Notes: a model not told the origin generated them from the sequence alone. A stretch of DNA of 50,676 bases from JBBDNV01 sp040877415 (GCA_040877415.1 JBBDNV010000194.1:1-50676); one strand, 5' to 3'; positions 1-8,575 are shown, counted from the stretch's first letter. Translations and numbers: made by a program.

Positions 1-693
1 CAGAAAATAATTCGGCTTGGCCAGCACGCTGAGCGCAGCCAGCAATCCGACGGCTACGAGATCCCCGAGCCGCCCCAAACGCAGGAAGCGGGCGGCCGCA
101 AAGAACAGCAGGATCACCAGCGGACAGCAAACAATTGTCGTCGGGTTATGCCAAATGTTTGGCGAGATCTGTCCCAGGTAAATACGGTGAGCGAACCAGG
201 GACGCACGATGGGCGCCGACAGCATCAGCATGGCCGTCACCAGCACCAGCAGCGTGGCCTGCGAGACGCCGTAGCCGTCCTCGAACGATGCCGTCTCGAG
301 GCGCGGGCCATGGCGGACCAGCAGGGCGTAAGTCAGCCAGGCCTTGGCGATGACGCACGTCGTAAGCAGCACCACCGCGGCCCAGGCCAGGTGAACGTAA
401 TCTTGATTGAAGCCCGCCAGACCGTAGACGATCGCATGAAACATGAAATGGACGGGCCAGACGCCCTGCTCGATGCCGCGCTGAATAAGCCGCACGTGGA
501 CGTCATGGTCCGCGACGATCAGGCCAAACGCGGCGCGATAAAACAGCGGCACGCTGACAACCAGGCCGCCGGCCAACAGCCAGCCCAAGTTGATCCAATG
601 CCGGCGATAGCGGCTGGAGGCCAACGGCGCCGCGGCGTCCCACGCGTACCAAGCGCGCAAATGGTTGATCATGGTGGCTGCCAGCGCTTTCAT
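1..693 (-). CDS. Polytopic membrane protein, 3' truncated by window edge
   Basis: The reading frame is open from the ATG at 693 to base 1, giving 231 residues without a stop, so the C-terminal part lies outside the window. It begins MKALAATMINHL and shows hydrophobic stretches at about residues 34-56, 100-122, 143-160 and 188-225, separated by short polar loops, as in an integral membrane protein. A WxxxH-rich segment near residues 75-90 (ending HFMFHAIVYGL) resembles polytopic glycan-assembly or transport proteins, but I cannot assign a family. The start overlaps the stop of the upstream WecD-like gene in an ATGA junction, so translation is probably coupled and the gene belongs to the same minus-strand sugar operon. 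The operon context suggests a role in surface glycan assembly; that is inference only. An alternative start is the in-frame ATG at 672. Confidence 0.75.
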   Translation of the reverse strand, partial: MKALAATMINHLRAWYAWDAAAPLASSRYRRHWINLGWLLAGGLVVSVPLFYRAAFGLIVADHDVHVRLIQRGIEQGVWPVHFMFHAIVYGLAGFNQDYVHLAWAAVVLLTTCVIAKAWLTYALLVRHGPRLETASFEDGYGVSQATLLVLVTAMLMLSAPIVRPWFAHRIYLGQISPNIWHNPTTIVCCPLVILLFFAAARFLRLGRLGDLVAVGLLAALSVLAKPNYFL

Positions 694-1490
694 GGCTCGT
701 GCGAAGTGGCCAGCGGCCAAAAATGGTAATAGTGCTGCACCCGCGACAGCCGGTAGCCGCACCGCTCGTAGAGGCGGCAGGCGGGCAGGTTGGCCAACTG
801 AGTGACCACTCTGGCTTCGCCCGCGCCGCGGGCGCGCATCCACCCGTGTGCGGCATGCATCAAGGCCGCGGCAATGCCCCGGCCGCGGACCTCGGCGGCC
901 ACGGCGATCAATCCGATGCTCCCCACCCCGCTCGATTCCGAGAGCGTGATCATGCCTCGCGGCCGTTCATCGACAGCCCCCTCATGGTCGCCGAGCGAGG
1001 CAACCAACACGACGTCGGCCAGTTCCCCGGCGACGCTGCGCTCGATCCAGCGACGATACATGGCTGCGAACTTTTCCGCGGGTATGCGGGGATCGACGTT
1101 GAATCGCGAGTAGATTCCCGCCGAAATCGCCAACTCATACAGGGCTGCCGACGGGGTCTTCGCGGTGTACGCGCCCATGGAGAATTGACAAACGGGCGGC
1201 GAATCGTCGCCGGCGGGCGCCGGCGGCAGCGACCGGCTGAAAGTCGCCTTTCGATCCACGAGCGTGCCGGCGAACTCCTCGAGTAGCTCGCCGGGGACGT
1301 CGCGACCGCCGCGCGCCGGCCATACCAGCAACTCGACGCCCTCTCGGCGCGCCCGTCCGAGCGCCGCGGCCAGCGCAACATCGTTCAGATCGGGGTCGCA
1401 GAGCTGCGCCGCCGGAAGGCCAAAATGACGGCACTCCCAGTCAAGCCGCGCGAGCGCGGGCTCGGCGGCCAGCGTCGTCGTGTCGGACAA
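690..1490 (-). CDS. wecD: WecD-like dTDP-4-amino-4,6-dideoxygalactose N-acetyltransferase (GNAT)
   Basis: This 266-residue protein ends in a GNAT domain. The acetyl-CoA loop reads VRGRGIAAALM (R-G-x-G-I/A), and the C-terminus YERCGYRLSRVQHYYHFWP closely resembles WecD/FdtC-type sugar N-acyltransferases, as does the SRFNVDPRIP segment in the middle. WecD acetylates dTDP-Fuc4N with acetyl-CoA in the cytoplasm to make dTDP-Fuc4NAc. A WecE-like aminotransferase, which makes the substrate, lies two genes upstream and supports the call. I chose the TTG at 1490 because a GGGAG ribosome-binding site sits six bases upstream; the frame also opens at a TTG at 1514. The gene overlaps the 3' end of the glycosyltransferase gene and the start of the next membrane protein, so it is tightly operonic. 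Acyl-donor and exact sugar specificity cannot be read from the sequence. Confidence 0.8.
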   Translation of the reverse strand: MSDTTTLAAEPALARLDWECRHFGLPAAQLCDPDLNDVALAAALGRARREGVELLVWPARGGRDVPGELLEEFAGTLVDRKATFSRSLPPAPAGDDSPPVCQFSMGAYTAKTPSAALYELAISAGIYSRFNVDPRIPAEKFAAMYRRWIERSVAGELADVVLVASLGDHEGAVDERPRGMITLSESSGVGSIGLIAVAAEVRGRGIAAALMHAAHGWMRARGAGEARVVTQLANLPACRLYERCGYRLSRVQHYYHFWPLATSHEP

Positions 1491-2445
1491 GCAAGTCTCC
1501 CTTCTGCTCCTCAAGGTCGGCGCACATAACGTGCCGCACGCTGTATTGCGGCTTGCGATTGACGTTCAAGTGCAGCCGTCCAACGTATTCGCCCATGATG
1601 CCCAGGCCCAACAGTTGCAGCCCGCCGAGCACCAGGATGGACACGATGGTCGACGCGTAACCCGGCACCGTGATGCTTGCGGTCATGTGCAGATAGAAGT
1701 AATACAGACCAAACAACAGTCCCGTGATCGCCGCGGTCACGCCGCAAAGAGACATGAACTGCAGCGGCAATAACGAGAAATTCGTGAACAAGTTGAGGGC
1801 CAGCGTCGCCAGCTTGCCGAATCGGTAGCCCGAACGTCCCTGCGCGCGGGGATGGTGCACTACGGCAACCTCGCCGACGCGGCGCGTATTCCAGGCAAAA
1901 AGACCGTCGATGAACGTGAAGTTGAGCGAGTACGAAAGAATCGTTTCCAATAGCTCGCGCCGCAGGATGCGAAAGGCCGTCACGCCGACGGGCAACTGAA
2001 AAACAATACGGTAAAACCGATTCACGACCCACGACGCGATATTCTTCGTCGCGCCGTGCTGCTTCTGATCGTAGGCGCCGTAGACCAGGTCCAAGTCCGA
2101 TTTTTCGATCGCGGCCAACAGTTTCGGCAGTTCCTCGGGCGGGTGTTGCAGATCGTCGTCCATCGTCACGATGTAGTCGCCCCGCGACTGTCGAAAGCCG
2201 CACATCAGGGCATTGTGCTGACCATAGTTGCGCATTAACTGAATCGCGACGACGCGGGAGGGATCCTGACCCTGGAGCCGCCCGAGCGCGGGCCACGACG
2301 CATCCTGGCTGCCGTCGTCGACATACACGATTTCGTAGGACTTGCCCGTCGCCGTCAACACGGCCTGCAGCCGATCGTGGAGCGCAGGCAGTATTTCCGC
2401 CGAGTTGTAGACCGGAATGACGACCGAGATATCGATGGCGTCCAT
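1441..2445 (-). CDS. Family 2 glycosyltransferase with C-terminal membrane anchor (GtrB/ArnC/DPM1-like)
   Basis: The 334-residue protein opens with a GT-A fold: ISVVIPVYNSAE at residues 6-17, VDDGSQD at about 42-48 and the metal-binding TMDDDLQHPPEE near residue 95. Two transmembrane helices follow in the C-terminal third (LCGVTAAITGLLFGLYYFY and STIVSILVLGGLQLLGLGI). This architecture is typical of enzymes that load a sugar onto undecaprenyl phosphate or act at the inner membrane (GtrB, ArnC, dolichol-phosphate mannose synthase). The ATG at 2445 has an AGGAG ribosome-binding site about 8 bases upstream. The gene sits between WecE- and WecD-like genes, so an amino-deoxy sugar is a plausible substrate, but this is inferred. 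The last 50 bases overlap the wecD-like gene in another frame. Confidence 0.88.
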   Translation of the reverse strand: MDAIDISVVIPVYNSAEILPALHDRLQAVLTATGKSYEIVYVDDGSQDASWPALGRLQGQDPSRVVAIQLMRNYGQHNALMCGFRQSRGDYIVTMDDDLQHPPEELPKLLAAIEKSDLDLVYGAYDQKQHGATKNIASWVVNRFYRIVFQLPVGVTAFRILRRELLETILSYSLNFTFIDGLFAWNTRRVGEVAVVHHPRAQGRSGYRFGKLATLALNLFTNFSLLPLQFMSLCGVTAAITGLLFGLYYFYLHMTASITVPGYASTIVSILVLGGLQLLGLGIMGEYVGRLHLNVNRKPQYSVRHVMCADLEEQKGDLLVRHDDAGRRARARAA

Positions 2446-2487
2446 GTCGGTGCTCCTGGTCGATTCCTGGCAGCTTCGCGGAGTGTG

Positions 2488-2633
2488 CCGCGCGGTTTAG
2501 CCCGGAGCCAACGGCGACGGGATTTTTTCCGTGTGTGTCGCGCACCGGTTTTTCAGGCGGCCGCGCGGTTTAGCCCGGAGCCAACGGCGACGGGATTTTT
2601 TCCGTGCGTGCCGCGCACCGGTTTTTCAGGCAG
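2488..2633. repeat. Two tandem copies of a 73-bp repeat downstream of wecE
   Basis: CCGCGCGGTTTAGCCCGGAG starts at 2488 and again at 2561, giving a period of 73 bp, and the two units differ at only a few bases. A third partial copy (ccgcgcgg) follows at about 2633-2640, inside the end of wecE. The wecE stop codon at 2626-2628 lies within the second unit, so the repeat looks like a duplication of the gene's 3' tail plus its flank. It fills the 180-bp gap between wecE and the glycosyltransferase. Confidence 0.85.
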
Positions 2634-3789
2634 CCGCGCGGCGTCCAAACATCCGGGCCGCAAAACCCCTGATTCGCGAAACGACTTCCATCTGCTCCAT
2701 TTCCGAGATCTCATAGAAAAACGGCAGCCGCGCCAGGCGCCCGCTTAAGTCTTCGGTCACCGGCAAATCCCCAGGGCGGTATCCGAGCTTCAACCCGACG
2801 GGCGAGGTGTGCAGCGGCACATAATGAAACACCGCGTGGATGTCGTGCTCCTTCAGATGCGCGATGAGCGCATCGCGCGTGTCCGCATCGGGCAGCAGGA
2901 TGAAGAACATGTGATAGTTGCTTTGGCAGCCATCGGGAATAGCGGGAAGTTGCAGCCATCCGCGCTCTTCCAAGGGCGCGAGCTGATGGCGATAGAAATC
3001 GTAAATGCCGCGGCGGCGCTCGGCGATCGATTCGAGCAGCTCCAGTTGCGCGTACAGGAATGCGCAGGAGATTTCACTGGGAACATACGAAGAGCCGACG
3101 TCCACCCAGGTGTACTTGTCCACCGCGCCGCGCAGGAATTGGCTCCGATTGGTGCCCTTTTCCCGAATAATCTCAGCCCTCTCGATGAATTTCGGCGCGT
3201 TGACGCACAGGGCTCCGCCCTCGCCGCAGACGTAGTTCTTGGTCTCGTGGAAGCTGTAAGCCGCAAGGTGTCCGATCGATCCCAGCGGCCGGCCATTGTA
3301 GAAACCGTACACCCCCTGCGCGGCGTCTTCGACCACGGCCAGACCGTGCCCCGCGGCGATCTCCATGATGCGGTCCATTTCGCAGCCCACGCCCGCGTAG
3401 TGCACCGGAAAAATCGCCTTGGTGCGGGTCGTGATCGCGGCTTCAATCAACGCTTCGTTGATATTCAGCGTGTCTTTCCGGACGTCGACAAACACGGGCC
3501 TGGCCCCGAGTCGCACGACGGCGTTGGCCGTCGAAACGAACGTATAGGAGGGCAGAATCACCTCGTCGCCCGGTCGCAGGTCGCAGAGGATGGCGGCCAT
3601 TTCCAAGGCCGCGGTGCAGGACGGGGTCATCAGGACCTTGGCAACGTCAAGCTCCGTTTCCAGCAGTCGGGCACAAAGCCTGGTGAACTGGCCGTCGGCA
3701 GCGATCTGGCCGCGGGCAACCGCTTGCGCCATGTAGTGCAGCTCTTTGCCCGCAATGAACGGCTTGTTGAAGGGAATTCGCGGGGCCAT
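2626..3789 (-). CDS. wecE: dTDP-4-amino-4,6-dideoxygalactose transaminase (WecE-like)
   Basis: The 387-residue protein is a DegT/DnrJ/EryC1-family PLP aminotransferase that matches WecE along its length. It shows IPFNKPFIAGKEL at the N-terminus, LMTPSCTAALEMAA, PGDEVILPSYTFVSTANA, VEDAAQG for the PLP ring aspartate, SFHETKNY with the Schiff-base lysine, and IREKGTNRSQF followed by DKYTWVDVGSSY. WecE converts dTDP-4-keto-6-deoxyglucose plus glutamate into dTDP-Fuc4N. The ATG at 3789 matches the family start; a GTG at 3798 would add three residues. The stop lies inside a 73-bp repeat. With the WecD-like gene downstream it forms a two-step route to dTDP-Fuc4NAc; the RmlA and RmlB steps are not in the window. 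Confidence 0.93.
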   Translation of the reverse strand: MAPRIPFNKPFIAGKELHYMAQAVARGQIAADGQFTRLCARLLETELDVAKVLMTPSCTAALEMAAILCDLRPGDEVILPSYTFVSTANAVVRLGARPVFVDVRKDTLNINEALIEAAITTRTKAIFPVHYAGVGCEMDRIMEIAAGHGLAVVEDAAQGVYGFYNGRPLGSIGHLAAYSFHETKNYVCGEGGALCVNAPKFIERAEIIREKGTNRSQFLRGAVDKYTWVDVGSSYVPSEISCAFLYAQLELLESIAERRRGIYDFYRHQLAPLEERGWLQLPAIPDGCQSNYHMFFILLPDADTRDALIAHLKEHDIHAVFHYVPLHTSPVGLKLGYRPGDLPVTEDLSGRLARLPFFYEISEMEQMEVVSRIRGFAARMFGRRAAA

Positions 3790-4098
3790 CAGCTCCACTC
3801 CCGAGCGCCCGGCTTACGCGCGGCACGCGAGGATCATCTCGGCGGCAATTGGCCGCTCGGCCGCGGTTGGTCCGCGCGACGACCCGCCCGGCCGGCGCCG
3901 GCCTAGATGATTTATCGTGTCGGGCCGCGGTGAACTTGCGGATCAGTCTGGCTTTTCCGCGCTGCCACTGGCTGGGGTGGAATGCGTAGCATGCGGAAAC
4001 TGAAAGACGCAAGCAGCTAGCATCGCCGCGGATGTTCAGGACGACCTGAAAGTTAATCACCACAGCAAACACCGAACGAGCGCCGACCGCCTCAACCG
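3790..4098. other. Intergenic gap of 309 bp between wecE and the export-protein gene
   Basis: I find no convincing ORF here. The stretch holds a perfect 6-bp inverted repeat (TTCAGG, 4-base loop, CCTGAA) at 4035-4050, just downstream of the export gene on the minus strand. It could be a weak hairpin but has no T tract. A GC-rich half follows toward wecE. A promoter for wecE is expected here but none stands out. Confidence 0.5.
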
Positions 4099-5355
4099 CT
4101 AGGGAACGATCGGCGGGAAAATACCTCGGAAGACGGTGTACTGAACCAGTCCCTGCACGGGAACCACGCCATAGAAGCCCCTGGTAAAGACCAGCTCGAT
4201 AAAGTTGTCGGTGCGCAGAATTTTTGACTTGGGCACGATGATCAGGTCGGAGTCGCTGACCCAGATCTCGCCTTCGGGACAAGGCGTCTTGCCCACTAGC
4301 GCGGCGCGCAAGTCCAACATCGTGGCCATCAATCGCCAGTCGTCGGCCCGACGAAACACGACCACGTTCGTAAGGTGCGCGCCGACGGTCCAACTGCCGG
4401 CCATGCTGATGGCTTGCATGACCGTCGTGGGTGCTTCGAGCGCATAGCGTCCGGGAGAGCTGACTTCGCCCAGTACGTACACGTATCGTGGCCCGTGCTG
4501 CCGCAGCGCCGGCACGACTTCGATGCCCTCGATCTCTTCCGCAAAGCGTTCGTCGAGCTCCAGCTTGAACTCGTCAAGCGTCAGACCCTGCGCCGGCACC
4601 GAGCCGACGGCCGGCAATTGGACCGTTCCTTCGGGCGTGACGCGGCCGTCGAACACCTGTTTGGCGAAACCGGCCTGGCCGCCAACCGCGAAGCGGAGCT
4701 CCTCCAGCCGCGTGTTGATCTTGAACGGATTGATGCTGATCGCCGGATCTTCGTAGTACTTCTTGAATTTTTCTTCCAGCTCGTCGCGCAATTCCGTGAT
4801 CGTCCGGCCCGCGGCTGCCGCCTGGCCGACCAGCGGCAGCGTGATCGTGCCGTCGGGGAGCACGATCAGCGTTCTTTGCAACTCGCGCACCGACGCCGAC
4901 TCGACCGTCAGTTCGTCGCCGACGTTGATCTTGTAATGGCCGGGAATCCTGGTGTGATCCACGCGAAACTCAAAATCCAGGGCGTCGTCGACTCGCAGCC
5001 GATAGACCCCGACGTGCGGCAGTCGAGATCGGCCGACGTATTCGCCCTGGGCCCACTCCTGGAATGCCGCGACCGGTCCCAGCGCTTTCCAGGTTGCCTG
5101 GTCGCCGCTCGGGCAGTGGTTGACGCAATCGACGGCCCCAATGGGATTCGGATCGGCCGGGCTTAGCTGCGGACTCGCGGGCGACGCAATCTCTGGACAG
5201 TAGCTGGCGCCAACGGTTGCGACCATGGAGTGGCTGCCTGGCCGCGGAAGCGGTTCGGCGCCGTCGAGCGTACCGATTCCCAGCAGCAAGGCGCCGGCCG
5301 CCATGCTGGCAGCTACGCACCCGGACGCGAGCGGAGCCGATGGACGATTGATCAT
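4099..5355 (-). CDS. Wza-like polysaccharide export protein (copy 1)
   Basis: The 418-residue protein has an N-terminal signal-like hydrophobic stretch (about residues 14-33). A conserved block containing DCVNHCPSGDQATWKALGP follows, then the polysaccharide export domain (YKINVGDELTVES, LPDGTITLPLVGQ) and two SLBB-like segments (TPEGTVQLPAVGSVPAQGLT and YVYVLGEVSSPGRYAL). Such proteins form the outer-membrane or periplasmic conduit for Wzy-type exopolysaccharide export. The C-terminal segment VSDSDLIIVPKSKILRTDNF is nearly the same as in the adjacent paralogue. It lies 35 bases downstream of that paralogue and is probably cotranscribed with it. No lipobox is evident, unlike E. coli Wza. Function is known from the family; partner specificity is unknown. 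Confidence 0.9.
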   Translation of the reverse strand: MINRPSAPLASGCVAASMAAGALLLGIGTLDGAEPLPRPGSHSMVATVGASYCPEIASPASPQLSPADPNPIGAVDCVNHCPSGDQATWKALGPVAAFQEWAQGEYVGRSRLPHVGVYRLRVDDALDFEFRVDHTRIPGHYKINVGDELTVESASVRELQRTLIVLPDGTITLPLVGQAAAAGRTITELRDELEEKFKKYYEDPAISINPFKINTRLEELRFAVGGQAGFAKQVFDGRVTPEGTVQLPAVGSVPAQGLTLDEFKLELDERFAEEIEGIEVVPALRQHGPRYVYVLGEVSSPGRYALEAPTTVMQAISMAGSWTVGAHLTNVVVFRRADDWRLMATMLDLRAALVGKTPCPEGEIWVSDSDLIIVPKSKILRTDNFIELVFTRGFYGVVPVQGLVQYTVFRGIFPPIVP

Positions 5356-5390
5356 GGGTCAGCTCCGCGGCTCGTGTCCACGCCGAGCGC

Positions 5391-6665
5391 CTACGGAATG
5401 GGCGTCACGTCTTTGAATACCGAGTAGCTCACGCTGCTGTTAAACGGTATGACGCCGTAAAGTCCTCTGGTGAAAACGAGATCGATAAAGTTATCGGCTC
5501 GCAGCAATTTCGACTTCGGCACGATGATCAAGTCGGCGTCGCTGACCCAAATCTCGGCAGCCGGACAGGGCGAGCGACCCAAAAGCGCGGCCCGCAAATC
5601 CAGCATCGTGGCGATCAACCGCCAATCGTCGGCCCGGCGAAACACGACGACGTGCGTGATATGGGCTCCGACGGTCCAACTGCCGGCCATGCTGATGGCT
5701 TGCATCACGGTCGTGGGAGCTTCCAGCGTATAGCGGCCCGGCTGCCGGACTTCGCCCAACACGTACACGTAGCGCGGCGCTCGCTGCGTGAGCACCGGCA
5801 TGACTTCGATGCCCTTGATCTGTTCGTTGAAGCGCTCGCCGAGCTCGATTTTGAACTCGCCCAGCGTCAGGCCCTGCGCCGGCACCGAGCCTACGACCGG
5901 CAATTGGACGGTGCCTTCGGGCGTAACGCGGCCGGGCAACACCTGCCCGCCGAAACCGCTTCGACCGCTGACCGTGTAGCGCAAATCCTCCAGTTGGGTG
6001 TCGACCTTGACGGGCGTTACGGTAATCGCCGGCACGTTGAAGTATTTCTTGTAGAGATCCTCCAGCTCGCCGCGCAATTGCGGGACCGACATCTCCGCGG
6101 CCCGGACTTGTCCCAAAAGGGGCAGCGTGATCGTGCCGTCGGGCAGCACGACCAAAGTTCGGCGCAGGTCCGGTTCGGCCGCCGATTCCACCTGTAATTC
6201 GTCGCCGATGTTGATCTGGTAATGGCCGGCGATCTGGTCCCGCGTGACGCGGAACACGAATTCGATTTGGTCGTCCACCCGGAGTCGATACGTGGGAACG
6301 TGCGGCAATCGGGCCCTGCCCACATACTCGCCTTGCGCCCATTCCTGAAAACCCCACGCCGGGCCCAGGGCTTTCCAAGTCGCCTCATAGCCGGGCGGAC
6401 AATGCCTGATGCAATCGACCGCCGGGGTGAGATTCGGCGCGGCCGGAGTCAGCATGGGCCCCTGGGGAATGGCAATGCTCGGAACGTACGGGGAATCGGC
6501 GATTTCCAACGTCTGGCGGCTTCCCACGGAATCCTGCTGCGCAAAGGGCGCATCGTCGGCCCCAGCCGCGCTGGTGATTCCCAAAAGCGCAACCATCGCC
6601 GCCAGTGCCAGGCTCATGCGGCCCCATCCGTCGCGATGCGACGAATCCAATATCGTTCGAATCAT
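5391..6665 (-). CDS. Wza-like polysaccharide export protein (copy 2)
   Basis: This 424-residue paralogue is co-linear with the protein encoded at 4099-5355. It has a signal peptide (hydrophobic stretch SLALAAMVALLGITSAAG), the shared block DCIRHCPPGYEATWKALGP, the export domain (YQINIGDELQVES, LPDGTITLPLLGQ) and SLBB-like repeats (TPEGTVQLPVVGSVPAQGLT, YVYVLGEVRQPGRYTL). I chose the ATG at 6665 because a start further upstream would run into the preceding lipoprotein gene, whose stop is 11 bases away. The two copies are clearly a tandem duplication that has diverged mostly in the N-terminal and C-terminal tails (SVFKDVTPIP here). It probably works in transenvelope polysaccharide export, possibly as a hetero-oligomer with its sister. 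Confidence 0.9.
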   Translation of the reverse strand: MIRTILDSSHRDGWGRMSLALAAMVALLGITSAAGADDAPFAQQDSVGSRQTLEIADSPYVPSIAIPQGPMLTPAAPNLTPAVDCIRHCPPGYEATWKALGPAWGFQEWAQGEYVGRARLPHVPTYRLRVDDQIEFVFRVTRDQIAGHYQINIGDELQVESAAEPDLRRTLVVLPDGTITLPLLGQVRAAEMSVPQLRGELEDLYKKYFNVPAITVTPVKVDTQLEDLRYTVSGRSGFGGQVLPGRVTPEGTVQLPVVGSVPAQGLTLGEFKIELGERFNEQIKGIEVMPVLTQRAPRYVYVLGEVRQPGRYTLEAPTTVMQAISMAGSWTVGAHITHVVVFRRADDWRLIATMLDLRAALLGRSPCPAAEIWVSDADLIIVPKSKLLRADNFIDLVFTRGLYGVIPFNSSVSYSVFKDVTPIP

Positions 6666-6676
6666 GGAGGTAGGCT

Positions 6677-8575
6677 CTATCGGCGTAGGTTGAGCGGGTC
6701 CCATTCAGTGATGCGCTTGCGCAGCGCGCTTCCCGGACTCTTCGCCGGCTCGGACAGGGCCTTGGCGGGGGACGATTGGGCCGGGGGCACCGCGGCCGGC
6801 GGGGTCAAACTGTCCGTGGCCCCAACCGTGTTGGCGAAGGTCGCGGGATCGACCCATTCGACCCGCGGCGCCGTCGACGCCGGACCTGATTGTTGCTGCA
6901 TGGCTTCGGCCTTTTGCTTTGCCTCCTGCGCCAACTGCGGCTCGCCCAGGCGGGAGTGCACCACCGCCAGATTTCGCCAAATCATCGACTGCGGGGGCGC
7001 CACCGCGGCGCTCCCCATCAACATCGCTCGCGCCAGCTCGAGCTGACCGGTGCCAACCAGCAACACGCCCAGCTCGTGGGCGGCGCGGAAGTTCTGGGGT
7101 TCGGCAATCAGGGCGGCCTGGTAAAGGGCCATCGCCGGGCCCGCGTAGTCGAGCTGTTGAGAGTTGGGTCCGGCTCCGGCGATGATGATTCGGCCCAGCC
7201 CATAAAGCGCGATCGATCCCACCGCTTCACGGCCGACACCCTCGGCAAGTTGATCCTTGGCGTAGCCGAAATAGTACTGGGCCGCTATCGTCGGCGGCAT
7301 GTCCTCCACGCCGGCGTCCTTCAGAACCGGCGTCTTGTGGCCCGAAACGAGCCTGGCCACGTCCAATTCTCCCAGAGCGGCATTTTGATTGACGAAATCA
7401 TTGGCTTCCTTCAGCGCCAGAAAACCGGCGATCGCCGCCCGGCTGTATCGCCGCGTGCCATGCTCGATGTCGTTTGCCTGGGCGATCAGCCTGATGGCCG
7501 TCATGAATTCCTTGCGCGATGCATACAGCGCGCCCTTCTCGGCCAATTCAATGCCGTGCCGCACGCGTTCGTCAGCTCGGGCCAACGCGGCTATCATCCA
7601 GGGTGAACGAGCAGTCGTGACCGGCGGAAGTGGCGTTGGCGGCGCAAGCGTCGAAGCCAGGGGCGGTCGAGCGATGAGCTGTCGAACAGAGTGTTGTTGA
7701 GCGTCTGGCTCCTCAACGGCTGGCTCCTCAACGGCTGATTCCTCAATGGTTGGCTCCTCAATGGTTGGCTCCCGAGTAACGGGCTCCTGAGCGGCGGGCT
7801 CCTGAATGACCGGCGGTCGGGCCACAGGCTGCTCAGCGGCAGGGCGCTGTGCGGCCGGCTCGAGCACGACGGGCCGCTCGGCGACGCGCTGCTGCGCGAC
7901 GGGTAGACGGTCCGCGGCGGATGAATTTTGATCCGATGCGGGCTCGCGTCGCGGCATCTCTCGCGGCGTCACCACCAGGGGCATCAGCCCGCTTTTGGCG
8001 CGTCTTGTCGAACCATCCCCAAGGGCGACATCACCCTTGGAATGACGCCCCTTCGACGCTTTGCCGCGAGCCGGCTCAGCAGCGGCCGGGAAGCGTGTGG
8101 ACGGCACCGCAAATCTGATTTCGCTTTGTGCCGCCGCATTGACGCCCATCAGCGAAACTTCGGCTGCCGGCTCGAGCCGGGCCACGGCCGGCACCGACGC
8201 CAGAGCCTCGCTCGGCGAAGCCAATTCTTGCGGATGGGGCTGTGCATCGACTTCTTCAGCCGGCGCCGGCGCCGCGCCATCGCCGACTGGCGATTCGGCC
8301 GCCCCGGGCGCGCCGGAAGCGATCTCCTCGAGCGGCGTGCTCTCGACTTCTTCAAGCCCCTGGGTGTCAGCCGGCTCCAGTGGCACGTCGGCCCTATGTG
8401 GCGCTAGGGCGCGATTGACAACGACCGCCCGCAGTTGCGTTTCTTCTGCAGCCGATCGTGATGCCCTTCGCGCGCTGGTCGAAGGCGTAACGCTCTCGGC
8501 GCCACAACCCGCGCTTAACACGGCACCAAGCGATGCCAGAATGGCAACGCCGGTTGCCAACGTTCTTCGATCCAT
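6677..8575 (-). CDS. Lipoprotein with low-complexity linker and TPR-like C-terminal half
   Basis: The 632-residue protein starts at an ATG at 8575 and has a lipoprotein signal, MDRRTLATGVAILASLGAVL followed by S-A-G-C, with the lipidated cysteine at residue 24. Residues of about 30-300 are Ala/Pro/Glu-rich and disordered-looking, and include a run of EEP-type repeats. The C-terminal half is helical with TPR-like stretches (MALYQAALIAEPQNFRAAHE, MIWRNLAVVHSRLGEPQLAQ). It is first in a minus-strand run with two Wza-like genes only 11 bases downstream. That suggests an envelope-anchored assembly partner of the export channel; this is inference from context. I do not recognise a named family. Longer in-frame starts to 8668 would place the lipobox too far inside. 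Confidence 0.85.
   Translation of the reverse strand: MDRRTLATGVAILASLGAVLSAGCGAESVTPSTSARRASRSAAEETQLRAVVVNRALAPHRADVPLEPADTQGLEEVESTPLEEIASGAPGAAESPVGDGAAPAPAEEVDAQPHPQELASPSEALASVPAVARLEPAAEVSLMGVNAAAQSEIRFAVPSTRFPAAAEPARGKASKGRHSKGDVALGDGSTRRAKSGLMPLVVTPREMPRREPASDQNSSAADRLPVAQQRVAERPVVLEPAAQRPAAEQPVARPPVIQEPAAQEPVTREPTIEEPTIEESAVEEPAVEEPDAQQHSVRQLIARPPLASTLAPPTPLPPVTTARSPWMIAALARADERVRHGIELAEKGALYASRKEFMTAIRLIAQANDIEHGTRRYSRAAIAGFLALKEANDFVNQNAALGELDVARLVSGHKTPVLKDAGVEDMPPTIAAQYYFGYAKDQLAEGVGREAVGSIALYGLGRIIIAGAGPNSQQLDYAGPAMALYQAALIAEPQNFRAAHELGVLLVGTGQLELARAMLMGSAAVAPPQSMIWRNLAVVHSRLGEPQLAQEAKQKAEAMQQQSGPASTAPRVEWVDPATFANTVGATDSLTPPAAVPPAQSSPAKALSEPAKSPGSALRKRITEWDPLNLRR
7700..7815. 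repeat. Degenerate 15-bp tandem repeat coding EEP/TREP-type motifs
   Basis: Units like ggctcctcaacggct recur every 15 bases (about 7707-7770) and decay toward 7815. They encode EEPTIEEPTIEESAVEEPAV on the minus strand, inside the linker of the lipoprotein gene. This is a likely site of length variation. Confidence 0.7.

Noticed and set aside
2488..2642. Possible CRISPR array
   Set aside because: The units are directly adjacent, 73 bp long and include a gene end, with no spacers.
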